A stretch of DNA of 64,000 bases from JAKALX01 sp964508715 (GTDB lineage Bacteria; Chloroflexota; Dehalococcoidia; Tepidiformales; Tepidiformaceae): assembly GCA_964508715.1 (NCBI GenBank), contig CAZDUX010000013.1, forward strand, positions 33,057 to 97,056, written 5' to 3'. Positions 18,155 through 27,402 of this stretch are shown here, piece after piece (positions within the stretch are counted from its first letter, which is position 1; the number at the start of each line of letters is the position of its first letter). The position numbers were made by a program, and so were the translations under genes. Under the pieces are notes generated by a model. That model searched no databases and had not been told where the DNA came from. It saw only the letters and a program-made list of their open reading frames with translations.

Positions 18155-18189
18155 TCAATCGTGAATCGTGAATCGTGAATCGTGAATTC
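18155..18189 (-). repeat. Heptamer array D (5 units) between coaX stop and coaBC start
   Basis: The units are TCAATCG, three TGAATCG and TGAATTC on the plus strand, i.e. CGATTCA in the sense of coaX. It directly abuts the coaX TGA (complement of 18190-18192). The proximal end provides the GAGGT ribosome site region of coaBC. Confidence 0.85.
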
Positions 18190-18954
18190 TCACGAGTTGA
18201 GTTCGTAAATGAGCCGCAACCCCGTGAGCGTAAGGTTCGAATCCACCACGTCGATGCAGGTCGTCTCATTGGCAATCGTTGTCGCCAGCCCGCCCGTTGC
18301 AACGACTTTCACGTCACCCGTGAGCTCTGCCTTGAACCGCGCGACCAGCCCCTCGACGAGGCCAACGTATCCGAACAGGATCCCCGATTGCATCGCGTGG
18401 ATCGTGTTCTTGCCGATGGACACTGGCGGGCGCTCGAGTTGCACCCGGTAGAGCATCGCTGCCCGGCTGAAAAGTGCCTCGCTTGCAATCCCGATGCCTG
18501 GCGCGATGGCGCCGCCCAGGTAGTCGCCCTGTTCGTTCACCGCATCGAATACCGTCGCCGTCCCGAAATCCACCACGATCACGGGCGCCCCGTACTGCTT
18601 GATCGCCGCCACCGCGTCGATGATCCGGTCCGCGCCGAGCTGCTTCGGGTTGTCGTAGAGAATCCGCACACCCGTTCGCAGCCCGTGGCCCACGAGGAGT
18701 GGTTCGATCCCGAAGTACTTGCGGCAGACCGTCTCGAACGTCGGGATGAGCGGCGGCACATCGCAGCCGATAATGCACGCCGTCACGTCCTTCGGGGTCG
18801 TGTTCCCGGTCGCCAGCAGCGACAGCATGAGCACACCGTACTCATCAGGCAGCTTCTCCTGCTCGACGCCGATACGGTAGGTCGCAGCGAGCGTCTCGCC
18901 GTCGAAGAGGCCGATATGGATGGAAGTGTTCCCGATATCCAGGGCAAGGAGCAT
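18190..18954 (-). CDS. coaX: Type III pantothenate kinase
   Basis: The protein is 254 aa with the three CoaX motifs: DIGNTSIHIGLF (ATP P-loop-like, residues 6-17), GADRIIDAVAA (pantothenate site) and VVDFGTATVFDAV. It phosphorylates pantothenate, the first step of CoA synthesis, and type III enzymes are not inhibited by CoA. It is the promoter-proximal gene of coaX-coaBC. The divergent neighbour is the LLM oxidoreductase gene 140 bp away. Confidence 0.94.
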   Translation of the reverse strand: MLLALDIGNTSIHIGLFDGETLAATYRIGVEQEKLPDEYGVLMLSLLATGNTTPKDVTACIIGCDVPPLIPTFETVCRKYFGIEPLLVGHGLRTGVRILYDNPKQLGADRIIDAVAAIKQYGAPVIVVDFGTATVFDAVNEQGDYLGGAIAPGIGIASEALFSRAAMLYRVQLERPPVSIGKNTIHAMQSGILFGYVGLVEGLVARFKAELTGDVKVVATGGLATTIANETTCIDVVDSNLTLTGLRLIYELNS

Positions 18955-19094
18955 GACGCCGAACCGCCAAACCGTGCTTCGGGGCCGGTAGCGGTCCCCT
19001 GCGCGAGGAAGTGTAATGCCCTGTCACGAACAACGCGACGAACCGCGCCCCCGTATCGGCTATCCTTTCGCCCACACCATCCAGCGAGGCCCCC

Positions 19095-20027
19095 ATGCCC
19101 AACATCCACTTCGGCGTCACCGTCCCCCAGATCAAGCGCACATGGGAGGAATGCCGCGCTGCCGCCCTCGACTTCGAAGCGATGGGCTACGACTCGCTCT
19201 GGGTCTGCGACCACCTCTACGGCCCCCAATCCCCCCAGATCCCCATCCTCGAAGCCTGGTCGCTCATCGCTGCCCTCGCTGCGGTTACCACGAAGACCGA
19301 GCTCGGAACCCTCGTCACCCCCGCTGGCATGCGCAATCCCGCCCAGCTCGGCAAGGTCATCGCCACCGTCGATAACATCGCCGGCGGCCGCGTCATCCCG
19401 GGCCTCGGCGCCGGCTGGATGCCACGTGAGTTCACCGACTTCGGAGTCGCCTTCCTCCCCACCGGCGGGCGCCTGAAGCAGCTCAGCGAGACCGTTACCC
19501 TGCTCAAGCGTATGTGGTCCGAACCGTCCGTCACCATGGAAGGCACGTTCGTTCAGGCCACCAACCTCGTGTGCGAACCGAAACCCGTCCGCACACCGCC
19601 CATCCTCATCGGTGGCGCCGGCGAGAAGGTCACCCTCCGGCTTGCCGCCCGGGAGGCAGCCATCTGGAACAACATGGCCGTCCACCAGGCTTCCCTGCCG
19701 CGCAAGATCGAGATCCTGAAGGACCACGCCTCGGCTATCGGCCGCCCCTTCGAGGAGATCACCGTTAGCCAGCAGTGCCTGGTCACCATCGTCCCCGATG
19801 AAGCCAGCGCCGGCCCGATGATTGAGACCGCGAAGAAGATCTTCGGCGGGCACATGGGCGATCCCACGGGCCCGCTTGCCATCGCCGGTAGCCCCGAGAC
19901 CGTTCGTTCGCAGATCCAAAAGCACATCGACCTCGGCTGCACGATGTTCGTCATCGAGTTCCTCGGCCGCGATACGCGCGAACCTGCCGCCCTCTTCGCC
20001 GAAACCGTCATCCCCCACTTCAAGTGA
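19095..20027 (+). CDS. LLM-class (luciferase-like) F420/FMN-dependent oxidoreductase
   Basis: The protein is 310 aa, a single TIM-barrel of the bacterial luciferase-like superfamily: FGVTVPQ at the N-terminus, the YDSLWVCDH strand, LGTLVTPAGMRNPAQLGKVIATVD, and the GGRVIPGLGAGWMPREF phosphate-binding loop. These features are typical of F420-dependent members in Chloroflexota and Actinobacteria. Electron donor (F420H2 or FMNH2) and substrate are unknown. It is a single gene, divergent from coaX. Confidence 0.88.
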   Translation: MPNIHFGVTVPQIKRTWEECRAAALDFEAMGYDSLWVCDHLYGPQSPQIPILEAWSLIAALAAVTTKTELGTLVTPAGMRNPAQLGKVIATVDNIAGGRVIPGLGAGWMPREFTDFGVAFLPTGGRLKQLSETVTLLKRMWSEPSVTMEGTFVQATNLVCEPKPVRTPPILIGGAGEKVTLRLAAREAAIWNNMAVHQASLPRKIEILKDHASAIGRPFEEITVSQQCLVTIVPDEASAGPMIETAKKIFGGHMGDPTGPLAIAGSPETVRSQIQKHIDLGCTMFVIEFLGRDTREPAALFAETVIPHFK

Positions 20028-20120
20028 TCGGGACCCCGCAGATCAGGGAATGGCGTTTTCACGCTGATTGCTGATCTCCGGGACGCCCTCGTGTCATCGT
20101 GGTTCAAACAGGAGAGTCTG

Positions 20121-21059
20121 ATGAGCAGTTCCCACGTCCCCGTCCATGCTGAGATTCCCCCGCCTCGTATCGAGGAGGTGAGCCCCGGCATCTTCGCCTA
20201 TATCCAGCTCGATGGGAGCTGGTTCCTCAATAACGCCGGCATGGTTGAAGGCTCGCGAAACGCAACCGTCATCGACTCCACCGGCACCGAAGCCCGCGCC
20301 CGCGCTTTCCACGCCGCCGTCCGCAAAGTCACTTCGAAGCCGATCTCCACGCTCGTCAACACCCATTCCCACGGCGACCACACCCACGGCAACTTCGTTT
20401 TCGCCCCCGAGACGGCAATCGTTTCGAGTGAAAAGTGCCGCCAGGAGATCATCGCTGCGGGCCACGCCGGCTACGCCCTCTTCCCGATGATCGATTTCGG
20501 CGACTGCCCGGTCACGCCGCCAACCATCACCTTCGAAGAACGCCTCAGCCTCTACGTCGACGACCTCGAGATCCAGCTCATCTTTGTCGGCCCCGCCCAC
20601 ACCACGAACGATGTCGTCGCCTGGATCCCCGGGCGCAAGCTCCTCTTCACGGGCGATGTCATCTTCAACGGTGGGACGCCATTCGCCCTCGGTGGCTCAG
20701 TTGCTGGCTGGCTCGAAGCGCTTGGCCGTATCGAAGCCCTTGGCGCCGAGACCATCATCCCTGGCCATGGCGAGGTCTGCGGCCCCGAGGTTATCGATGA
20801 AGTACGCGCCTACCTGCAGTTCGTCCGTGGGTCAGCGAAAAAGGGCATGGAGGCCGGTATCGAGCCCCTCGAGCTTGCTCGCGAACTCGACCTTGGCCGC
20901 TTCAAGACCCTCCACGATGCCGAGCGCCTCGTCCCCAACCTTCACCGTGCCTACAGCGAGGCCCGTGGCGAACGCTGGGGCGCCCCGCTCGATGTCGCAC
21001 GCATGTTCCGTGAGATGTACATCTTCAATGGCAACAAGCCACTCCGCTGCCTCGCCTGA
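20121..21059 (+). CDS. Metallo-beta-lactamase-fold hydrolase
   Basis: The protein is 312 aa. The metal motif HSHGDHTHGN is a canonical HxHxDH; a later GPAHTTNDVV carries the third His and TGDVIFNGG the bridging Asp, with a final IPGHGEV His. The sequence resembles glyoxalase II-like or quinoprotein-relay (SoxH-like) hydrolases. ATG 20121 is chosen because GGAGA is 5 nt upstream, rather than an in-frame GTG 30 bp earlier. Two zinc ions are expected; the substrate is unknown. Confidence 0.86.
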   Translation: MSSSHVPVHAEIPPPRIEEVSPGIFAYIQLDGSWFLNNAGMVEGSRNATVIDSTGTEARARAFHAAVRKVTSKPISTLVNTHSHGDHTHGNFVFAPETAIVSSEKCRQEIIAAGHAGYALFPMIDFGDCPVTPPTITFEERLSLYVDDLEIQLIFVGPAHTTNDVVAWIPGRKLLFTGDVIFNGGTPFALGGSVAGWLEALGRIEALGAETIIPGHGEVCGPEVIDEVRAYLQFVRGSAKKGMEAGIEPLELARELDLGRFKTLHDAERLVPNLHRAYSEARGERWGAPLDVARMFREMYIFNGNKPLRCLA

Positions 21060-21081
21060 ACCGTTGCCAGCCTGGGAATGC

Positions 21082-21114
21082 GAGTTGCGAGCCAGCCACG
21101 GCCGCTCGTAACTC
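21082..21114. terminator. 11-bp hairpin at the end of convergent MBL and DedA genes
   Basis: The arms are 21082-21092 (GAGTTGCGAGC) and 21104-21114 (GCTCGTAACTC), with one G-T wobble and an 11-nt loop. It overlaps the DedA stop. There is no T-run, so it is a weak terminator candidate. Confidence 0.4.
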
Positions 21115-21709
21115 AGGCCGTGCGCCGCATCCGCACGAGCCGCCACGTCGCCGGCCCGAATGAGACGATGCCCGCGCACACGAATAGCACGAGCAGCGCC
21201 TTCTCCAGGTTCCCTACCACGCCACCGAGTGCATACCCCGCACCCGTCAGCGAAAGCACCCAGAGCGCCCCACCGGTGATGTTGAATGCCAGGAAGCGCC
21301 GCTGGGGCATCCTTGCTGCCCCCGCCACCATTGGTGCGAACGTGCGCAGGAAGCCGATGAACCGCGCGGCCACAATCGTCTTCCCGCCATGCCGCTCATA
21401 GAACCGCTCCGCCTTGAGGAGATGTGCGCGTTTGAAGATCCGCCCCTCTTCCTTGCGGAAAAGCAGCGGCCCGGCCCGCCGTCCGATCACATACCCGGTC
21501 GCATCGCCGAGGATCGCCGCCAGGATGAGCAGGGGCAGCAACCACCAGAGCGAGAGCGCCCCGCGTTGGGCGGCCAGCCCCGCCGTGATCAGCAGTGTGT
21601 CCCCCGGCAGAAAAATGCCGACCAGGAGTCCCGTCTCCGCGAAGATCATCGCGAAGAGCCCCGGATAGCCAACCGCGTGCACCAATGCTTCGATATCGAT
21701 CGAGGGCAT
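21113..21709 (-). CDS. DedA / VTT-domain membrane protein
   Basis: The protein is 198 aa, the standard DedA length. It has the family signature around FAETGLLVGIFLPGDTLLITAG with conserved Glu and the E...FLPG.. pattern, GDATGYVIGRRAG, and R/F-rich FIGFLRTFAPMVAGAARMP. DedA proteins are lipid scramblases or flippases (undecaprenyl phosphate or phosphatidylethanolamine) that maintain the envelope. TACGCT 6 nt before the ATG (complement of 21716-21721) suggests leaderless transcription, as does an identical hexamer before the divergent neighbour. Confidence 0.9.
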   Translation of the reverse strand: MPSIDIEALVHAVGYPGLFAMIFAETGLLVGIFLPGDTLLITAGLAAQRGALSLWWLLPLLILAAILGDATGYVIGRRAGPLLFRKEEGRIFKRAHLLKAERFYERHGGKTIVAARFIGFLRTFAPMVAGAARMPQRRFLAFNITGGALWVLSLTGAGYALGGVVGNLEKALLVLFVCAGIVSFGPATWRLVRMRRTA

Positions 21710-21807
21710 GAATCCAGCGTACTCCCACTCTGCATAATCGGCATGGGACCTCGGCCCTCTGAGGGAGAAAGGCGCAAACCTCCCGAAAACGCTCTACGCT
21801 GGTCTCC

Positions 21808-22647
21808 ATGCGTATCTTCGTTGCCGGGGCCGCCGGCGTTATCGGCCGCCAACTTCTCCCCCTCCTCACATCCGCAGGCCACGATGTGATGGGCACCACC
21901 CGCTCGCAGGCACGGACCGATCTCATCGCACGGACCGGGGCGCGCCCACTCGTCATCGACGTGTACGACCGCGACAACCTCAACAACACCCTCGCTGAGT
22001 TTCAGCCCGAGGTCGTCATCCACCAGCTCACCGACCTGGCAACCTTCGATCTCGCAGCCAATACCCGCGTGCGCGTCGAGGGAACCCGGAACCTCGTCGA
22101 TGCTGCTATCGCCGCCGGCGCCCGCCGTGTCATCGCCCAGTCCATCTCCTGGGTTTGTGTCGCCGGCGAGGGCCTCTCTACCGAAGAGGATCCTCTCGAC
22201 CTCAACGCGACCGGACCGCGCCTCACCACGATCCAGGGTGTCCAGGCCCTCGAAACCGCAGTCCGCGATCTCCCCGAGTGGATTGTCCAGCGCTACGGCT
22301 CACTCTATGGCCCCGGCACGGCACTCGAAAAGGACAGCCCTCGCGCCCAACGAGCTCGTGAAGGCAAGCTCACCGCCAACGACGCGGTGACCTCCTTCCT
22401 GCATGTCGAAGATGCCGGTCGTGCCGCCGCCGCTGCCCTTGCGTGGCCTTCTGGTATCTACAACATCGTCGATGATGAGCCGGCCAGTGCGAAGGAATGG
22501 ATGCCCGCCTTCGCCGCCTGGGTAGGCGCCCCGCCGCCCGAACTCGTCACCGGCTCCAACCCCTGGGAACGTGGCGCCTCGAACGCGAAGGCCAGGAGAG
22601 CCGGCTGGCTCCCGAAATACCCAACCTGGCGTGACACCTGGAAATAG
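21808..22647 (+). CDS. NAD-dependent epimerase/dehydratase family protein
   Basis: The protein is 279 aa. The Rossmann motif GAAGVIGRQLL is at residues 7-17. The extended-SDR active site is unclear: the expected YxxxK appears as ALETAVRDLPEWIVQRYGSLYGPGT, where the conserved R-x-x-x-xYGPG strand is present. Proteins of this type act on nucleotide sugars or as atypical NAD(P)-binding regulators. TACGCT at 21795-21800 lies 7 nt before the ATG. Confidence 0.8.
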   Translation: MRIFVAGAAGVIGRQLLPLLTSAGHDVMGTTRSQARTDLIARTGARPLVIDVYDRDNLNNTLAEFQPEVVIHQLTDLATFDLAANTRVRVEGTRNLVDAAIAAGARRVIAQSISWVCVAGEGLSTEEDPLDLNATGPRLTTIQGVQALETAVRDLPEWIVQRYGSLYGPGTALEKDSPRAQRAREGKLTANDAVTSFLHVEDAGRAAAAALAWPSGIYNIVDDEPASAKEWMPAFAAWVGAPPPELVTGSNPWERGASNAKARRAGWLPKYPTWRDTWK

Positions 22648-22691
22648 GTGGTTACGGCGGCCGCTGACCCCCACCTGGCGCTGATCACCGG

Positions 22692-23153
22692 TCAACCGGT
22701 ACTGGCGCGCACCAGCGCACGCGTGAGTTTCGCCTCCCCTTCATGTTCGGCCGCGTGAATTGCAGCCTGCAGGAGCACCCGCCTCCCTGGCACCGGGCCC
22801 AGCCGTGGATGGACGACGGTCATATCGAGTGCCGACCCCGGCAGCGCCTCGAGCGCCGCGCGCATCCTGGTCACGAGTGTTTCATGGGCCGAACGCACAC
22901 CATCCGCCGTTTCCTGGTCCAGGCGGAACTCCTCCTCTCGTTGCCAGCTATACGGCTGCCCGGCGAACGTGTGCAGCACGTTCCGCTCTGCATTCGCCAG
23001 GACATGCTTCGCGACCACGAGCAACGAGTTCCCGCCCTCTACGGGCCTTTGCCGGCCCGCCACGTCATCGAGCCCGCGCAGGCACGCCACCACCTGTGCC
23101 AGCGCCTCGCACGTCACCCGGAAATACATCCCGATCTCGTCGTCCATACGCAT
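22692..23153 (-). CDS. DinB-like four-helix protein
   Basis: The protein is 153 aa of the DinB/YfiT-like helical bundle: H near LLVVAKHVLANAERNVL, and the C-terminal IHAAEHEGEAKLTRAL motif where His residues would bind the metal. The DinB superfamily includes thiol-dependent transferases (bacillithiol or mycothiol linked). It could equally be a simple maleylpyruvate isomerase-type fold protein. TATAGT (complement of 23159-23164) is 5 nt before the ATG. Function is not assigned. Confidence 0.78.
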   Translation of the reverse strand: MRMDDEIGMYFRVTCEALAQVVACLRGLDDVAGRQRPVEGGNSLLVVAKHVLANAERNVLHTFAGQPYSWQREEEFRLDQETADGVRSAHETLVTRMRAALEALPGSALDMTVVHPRLGPVPGRRVLLQAAIHAAEHEGEAKLTRALVRASTG

Positions 23154-23279
23154 CTACGACTATAAACCGGACCGCTGTGCAGTTCGGGGTTCGCCACCCC
23201 GTTAGCCTCCTGGGATGAGCCCCCGAGCCGCGTTCGAGCGCGTACACTACCGCCAGTACGCGCGGAGGGAATCCCAGCC

Positions 23280-24500
23280 ATGCCCGCTCTCGATGGTGTT
23301 CGTGTCCTCGACCTCACCCAGTACGAGGCCGGAACGAGTTGCACCCAGTACCTCGCCTGGTTCGGTGCCGACGTTGTCAAGGTTGAACAGCCCGGCAAAG
23401 GCGACCCCGGCCGCCTCACCGATGGCGAGGGTAAGGACTCGCTCTACTTCCTATCCTTCAATCACAACAAGCGAAGCGTGGCCATCAACCTCGCCGATCC
23501 ACGTGGCCGTGACCTCTTCCTCCAGCTCCTCCCCGGGTTCGATGTCGTCACCGAGAACTTCACCCTCGGCACAATGGAGAAGCTGGGCCTTGGCTACGAT
23601 GTCCTGAGCGCGGCCAACCCCCGGGTCATCTATGGCACTATCAAGGGCTTTGGTTCCAGCGGCCCTCGCTCGGAGTACAAGTGCTTCGACTGGGTGGCCC
23701 AGGCAGCGGGCGGTGCCTTCAGCGTCACCGGCGAGCCCGGTGGCCCGCCCATCAAGCCGGGCGCCACGGTCGCCGACACCGGTTCCGGCATGCACCTTGC
23801 GATGGGCATCCTCGCCGCTCTCTACCAGCGCGATCGTACCGGCCGGGGGCAGATGGTCGAAATCGCGATGCAGGAGACCGTCGCGAACTACATGCGTATG
23901 CCGATGTCCACGCGCGAACGCTGGCCCGGCGTGGTTGCGCGCAAGGGCTCGGGGGCTTCCGGTATGCCTGCCACCGGCCTCTACCCCTGCGCCCCCGGCG
24001 GGCCGAACGATTACGTCTACATCCACATCGTTACCCAGCGGATGTGGGACAGCCTCACCATCGCTATCGACCGCCCCGAGATGCAGGCCGACGATCGCTT
24101 CTCCACCCTCATGGGCCGTGCATCTCACAGCAACGAGATCGTCCAGGCCATCTCCGAATGGACGATGCAACGCACGAAATGGGAAGCGATGGAACTCCTC
24201 GCCGAGGGTGGCGTACCCTGTTCCGCCGTCTTCGACACCGAAGACGTTCTCAATGATCCCCACCTTCGTGCCCGGAACATGATCCGCACCATCAACCATC
24301 CCGTCCGTGGCGAATGGGAGATGCTGGGCCCACCCATCCACCTTGGCGAGAGCGAGGTCGAGATGACACCGGCCCCGCTTCTCGGCGAGCACACCGCCGA
24401 AGTTCTTGCCGCCGAGCTTGGCATCGCTCCCGCCGCATTGGACCAACTCGCGGCGGAGGGGATTATCGGCGCTCCCCGCCAGCCAGCCGTAACCGCCTGA
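23280..24500 (+). CDS. CaiB/BaiF family III CoA-transferase
   Basis: The protein is 406 aa, typical of family III. The N-terminus LDGVRVLDLTQYEAGTSCTQYLAWFGADVVKVEQPGKGD is diagnostic (quoted in part: GADVVKVEQPGKGDPGR), with the catalytic Asp expected in the later segment around residue 170 (GATVADTGSG). It moves CoA between acyl groups, probably supplying the acyl-CoA dehydrogenase and crotonase type enzymes. A GGAGGGA ribosome site lies upstream of ATG. Its TGA overlaps the ATG of the hydrolase gene by one base, so translation is coupled. Confidence 0.9.
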   Translation: MPALDGVRVLDLTQYEAGTSCTQYLAWFGADVVKVEQPGKGDPGRLTDGEGKDSLYFLSFNHNKRSVAINLADPRGRDLFLQLLPGFDVVTENFTLGTMEKLGLGYDVLSAANPRVIYGTIKGFGSSGPRSEYKCFDWVAQAAGGAFSVTGEPGGPPIKPGATVADTGSGMHLAMGILAALYQRDRTGRGQMVEIAMQETVANYMRMPMSTRERWPGVVARKGSGASGMPATGLYPCAPGGPNDYVYIHIVTQRMWDSLTIAIDRPEMQADDRFSTLMGRASHSNEIVQAISEWTMQRTKWEAMELLAEGGVPCSAVFDTEDVLNDPHLRARNMIRTINHPVRGEWEMLGPPIHLGESEVEMTPAPLLGEHTAEVLAAELGIAPAALDQLAAEGIIGAPRQPAVTA

Positions 24501-25639
24501 TGCGGAGGCTCGCCTGGTACCTGGTGGTGGTACTCACCACCATCGGCGGAGTCGTCCTGGGCCTCTCTCTCCTCCTTGCCCGGGCGTTGCGGATCCATGC
24601 CCTCGATCCCCGCCCCGACCACGAGCCGGACCTCCGCGATCTCCTCGTCGCCGAGATGGGCGATGGCCGCATCGTCCTTCGCCCGGGCAGCCGCCGGGTC
24701 CGCATCGACCCCGCCGTTCCCGGTATATGGGGAATCGAGAGCGACACAGGCTACGATCGTGTGGGCCCGGTCATTGAAGTCCGGCCCGACGGCAGCGCCG
24801 TCCGCGAGTTCATCCCGGTCCAGGGTGTTATCCGTCCGGGCGACCGTGTCCGCCTCGACAGCTTCGCCCACCCGGCCGACCCTGCCGAGGCACACGGCAT
24901 CGAGTTCGAAGAGGTGCTCATCCCGGCTCCCCTTGGCAGCTACCCCGCCTGGCAACTCGGCGCCCCTCTCGGCACCTGGGCGATCTTCGTGCATGGCAAA
25001 GGCGCCGGACGCCGCGAGGCGCTCCGCGTCCTTCCTGCCGTCCACGGGTCCGGGGTCCCATGCCTGGTTATTACCTACCGCAATGACCCCGAGGCAGGCT
25101 TGGATCCCTCTGGCCGGTACCACTACGGTGCCCGGGAGTGGGAGGATCTCGAAGCAGCCGTCTCCTACGCCATCCAGCATGGCGCCAACGGCGTCGTCAT
25201 CTTCGGCTACAGCATGGGCGGCGGCATCAGCATGAGCTTCATGCGCCGCTCACCGCTCGCCGAGCACGTTCGCGGGCTCGTCCTCGATGCGCCAATGCTC
25301 CACTTCGAAAGAACAGTTGCCTACGGGGCCGGGAACAGCCGTGTACCGGTGAAATTCCTCGCCATCTCCAACCGCGTCTCTGGCCGTCTCTTCAACCTCC
25401 GCTGGTCCGAACTCGATTACCTGGCCGAAACCGGTCATCTTCGTGCTCCCATCCTCCTCTTCCACGGCGATGAAGACACCATCGTCCCGGTCGAAACCTC
25501 AGACGCCCTTGCCGGCGCTATCCCCGAACTGATCACCTACGTCCGTGTCCCCGGCGCCGGCCACGTCCGTGCCTGGAACACCGACCAATCCGGCTACGAA
25601 CAGGCCATACGCGACTTCCTGGCGAGAATCGTTCGCTAG
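24500..25639 (+). CDS. Membrane-anchored alpha/beta-hydrolase
   Basis: The protein is 379 aa. An N-terminal membrane helix (LAWYLVVVLTTIGGVVLGLSLL) precedes about 150 residues of beta-rich sequence, then an alpha/beta-hydrolase domain. The nucleophile is Ser in GYSMGG, the acid Asp in FHGDEDTIVP, and His in GAGHVRAWN. FVHGKGAGR may form the oxyanion hole. It overlaps the CoA-transferase stop (TGATG). A peptidase, esterase or thioesterase are all possible; the pairing with a CoA-transferase is suggestive but not decisive. Confidence 0.82.
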   Translation: MRRLAWYLVVVLTTIGGVVLGLSLLLARALRIHALDPRPDHEPDLRDLLVAEMGDGRIVLRPGSRRVRIDPAVPGIWGIESDTGYDRVGPVIEVRPDGSAVREFIPVQGVIRPGDRVRLDSFAHPADPAEAHGIEFEEVLIPAPLGSYPAWQLGAPLGTWAIFVHGKGAGRREALRVLPAVHGSGVPCLVITYRNDPEAGLDPSGRYHYGAREWEDLEAAVSYAIQHGANGVVIFGYSMGGGISMSFMRRSPLAEHVRGLVLDAPMLHFERTVAYGAGNSRVPVKFLAISNRVSGRLFNLRWSELDYLAETGHLRAPILLFHGDEDTIVPVETSDALAGAIPELITYVRVPGAGHVRAWNTDQSGYEQAIRDFLARIVR

Positions 25640-25662
25640 GTTTGGGCTGCTCCCTGGGTGCA

Positions 25663-26103
25663 TCAGGGATCCCGCCTGGCACCGCCGTCCTCGACTTGGA
25701 GAACCCCCTTCTGCTGTTCACCCAGGAGGAGCGCTGCCCAGATGTTCGGCGTATCAATGGCCCGCGCGCGAAAGCTGCTCTCTCGCTCGATGATAGCCTC
25801 CGGGGTGTGTCGCTCCCGCAGGAAGCGTTCGAAACCGGCGATGTCGCGGCCAATCGCGGCCCGGTACCCATCGGTCTGGTCCAACGCAGGCTGGCACTCG
25901 AAATGGCCGGCGAAATTGAGCCGGTCCAGCCAGCGGAGAGCGGCGATCGACTCCGCCTCGAACACGATGATTCGCAAATCGGAGAGCAGGTTATAGGCGC
26001 CAATCAGCCTGAGATCAGCCGGAACCTGCCGCCCCTGCCAGAGTACGGCCCAGAACTCGAGATCTCTTGTCCGATCCATCTTGAACTGCCCGACGTACAG
26101 CAT
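25663..26103 (-). CDS. Small protein resembling DUF3303 (ferredoxin-like fold), function unknown
   Basis: The protein is 146 aa. It begins MLYVGQFKM and has a central LRLIGAYNLLSDLRIIVFEAES segment, a pattern similar to the YVASW...CFQLMECDD core of DUF3303-type dimeric alpha/beta-barrel proteins. The C-terminal third is Arg-rich and unlike that family. ATG 26103 is chosen over an upstream reading because AAGGG is about 9 nt before it. It is convergent with the hydrolase gene, 23 bp away. Confidence 0.55.
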   Translation of the reverse strand: MLYVGQFKMDRTRDLEFWAVLWQGRQVPADLRLIGAYNLLSDLRIIVFEAESIAALRWLDRLNFAGHFECQPALDQTDGYRAAIGRDIAGFERFLRERHTPEAIIERESSFRARAIDTPNIWAALLLGEQQKGVLQVEDGGARRDP

Positions 26104-26220
26104 CGATCTGCCCTTTTCCCTACACAGAAACTCCAGGATCCGGGGCACACTACCCGGTTCGGCGCAGCACGCATAGCCCGCCCAATCGACTATCTCCAGC
26201 CTTCAATCCACAATGCGCGC

Positions 26221-27171
26221 GTGACCGACCCGAGCGATCCTTCCGGTTCCCCTCGTGGCCAACCGAACCTCACCGGCACCGGTGAGGCGCGTGCTACCAC
26301 CCCGGCCGGCCGCATCGTCGATAGGCTCGACCCCAACCGCCTTATCCGCGAAACGCCGATCCTCGACCAGCTCACCGACCAGCTCGATCGTACACGGCGC
26401 CTCCTGGCCGGAGATGCCGAAGAGGCCGCCGAGGCGGCCCTCGCCCGCTTCGGCGACGACGCTTCCATGGAAGCCAGGATTGCCGTCGAACTCGCCGTCA
26501 CCGATTCCCTCGCCAGCCCCGAACGTTTCCCCGAGGCCCATCGCATCGTCATCCGTGCTCTCGAAGTCCTCGATCGTGAAGGCTCCCGCAATCCCAGGGT
26601 GCCGAACCTTGGCCCCCTCTCCGTCGTCGTCGAGTTCGTTGTCGAATACGTTGCCCGGTACATCGTCAAGTCGTACGCCCAGGATGTGGCCAACACGATG
26701 AAGCGTATCTACACCCGCCGCGAGGCCCAGGCCCCGCCTCGCGACCCTTCTCGCTACCTGCTCGCACGATCGCGGGCCGACATGGATCGGATCGCGCCCG
26801 GCTATGGCGGGGGTGGCTTCGGACCTCTCGCCTTCGTTTTCGGTGGCATCCTCGTCCCCGTCCTCGCTTCCGCCGGTAAGTCACTCGGCGCGGTCCCGTT
26901 CACCAAGCCACTCATCATCGGCGGGCTCACCCTGCTCTTTGTCCTTTCCCTCGCCCTCTCATCGATCGTTCTCCAGGGCGCCTCAATCGCTCACCGCCGC
27001 TCGCGCCTCATTATGCAGCAACCGCTCGCCGCCCTCTGGGAGACCATCGGCCACGTCGGCGACCCGCCCGAAGACGACGCCGTTCAACTCGCCACCTTCG
27101 CCGTCATCTTCACCGCGCTCCTCTGGTTCGTCGTGCCCGCCGGCATCGCCGTCCTCTACTTCCTTCTCTGA
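26221..27171 (+). CDS. Unknown membrane protein with C-terminal TM helices
   Basis: The protein is 316 aa. I do not recognise a family. The N-terminal half is charged and helical (EEAAEAALARFGDD, then a helical VVVEFVVEYVARYIVKSYAQDVAN). Residues ~195-316 contain about three hydrophobic helices: FGPLAFVFGGILVPVLASAG, LIIGGLTLLFVLSLALSSIVL and FAVIFTALLWFVVPAGIAVL. The start is uncertain: GTG 26221 is the best fit to a short N-terminal tail, without a clear ribosome site. It may be a stand-alone gene. Confidence 0.65.
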   Translation: MTDPSDPSGSPRGQPNLTGTGEARATTPAGRIVDRLDPNRLIRETPILDQLTDQLDRTRRLLAGDAEEAAEAALARFGDDASMEARIAVELAVTDSLASPERFPEAHRIVIRALEVLDREGSRNPRVPNLGPLSVVVEFVVEYVARYIVKSYAQDVANTMKRIYTRREAQAPPRDPSRYLLARSRADMDRIAPGYGGGGFGPLAFVFGGILVPVLASAGKSLGAVPFTKPLIIGGLTLLFVLSLALSSIVLQGASIAHRRSRLIMQQPLAALWETIGHVGDPPEDDAVQLATFAVIFTALLWFVVPAGIAVLYFLL

Positions 27172-27402
27172 TGGAGAGCCCGGGTTCACAACCGCGGCCA
27201 CCATCACCGGCCACGAACCCGCACCCTCCCTGCCACACAGGTGATCACAACGGCCTGTGTAATATCTATTCCACGCCGCCCCCCTGGCGGTGATTCTCCG
27301 CGCCATCCAGTCCGTATCGATGGGTTTGCGATGAACATCCTGGCAGTACGGTGTACGCGTGCCGGGCGATATCCACCGTTCCCGGCCAGCACGAGGTGAC
27401 CG
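27172..27402. other. Intergenic region with a short inverted repeat
   Basis: No gene is visible. ACACAGG (27234-27240) and CCTGTGT (27253-27259) form a 7-bp inverted repeat with TGATCA in the loop, and a CCGCC-GGCGG hairpin follows. Neither has a T-run. They may be a terminator or a regulator site. Confidence 0.3.

Noticed and set aside
18233..18244. GGTTCGAATCC-like sequence resembling a tRNA T-loop
   Set aside because: It lies inside coaX coding sequence and the rest of a cloverleaf (acceptor and anticodon arms) is absent.
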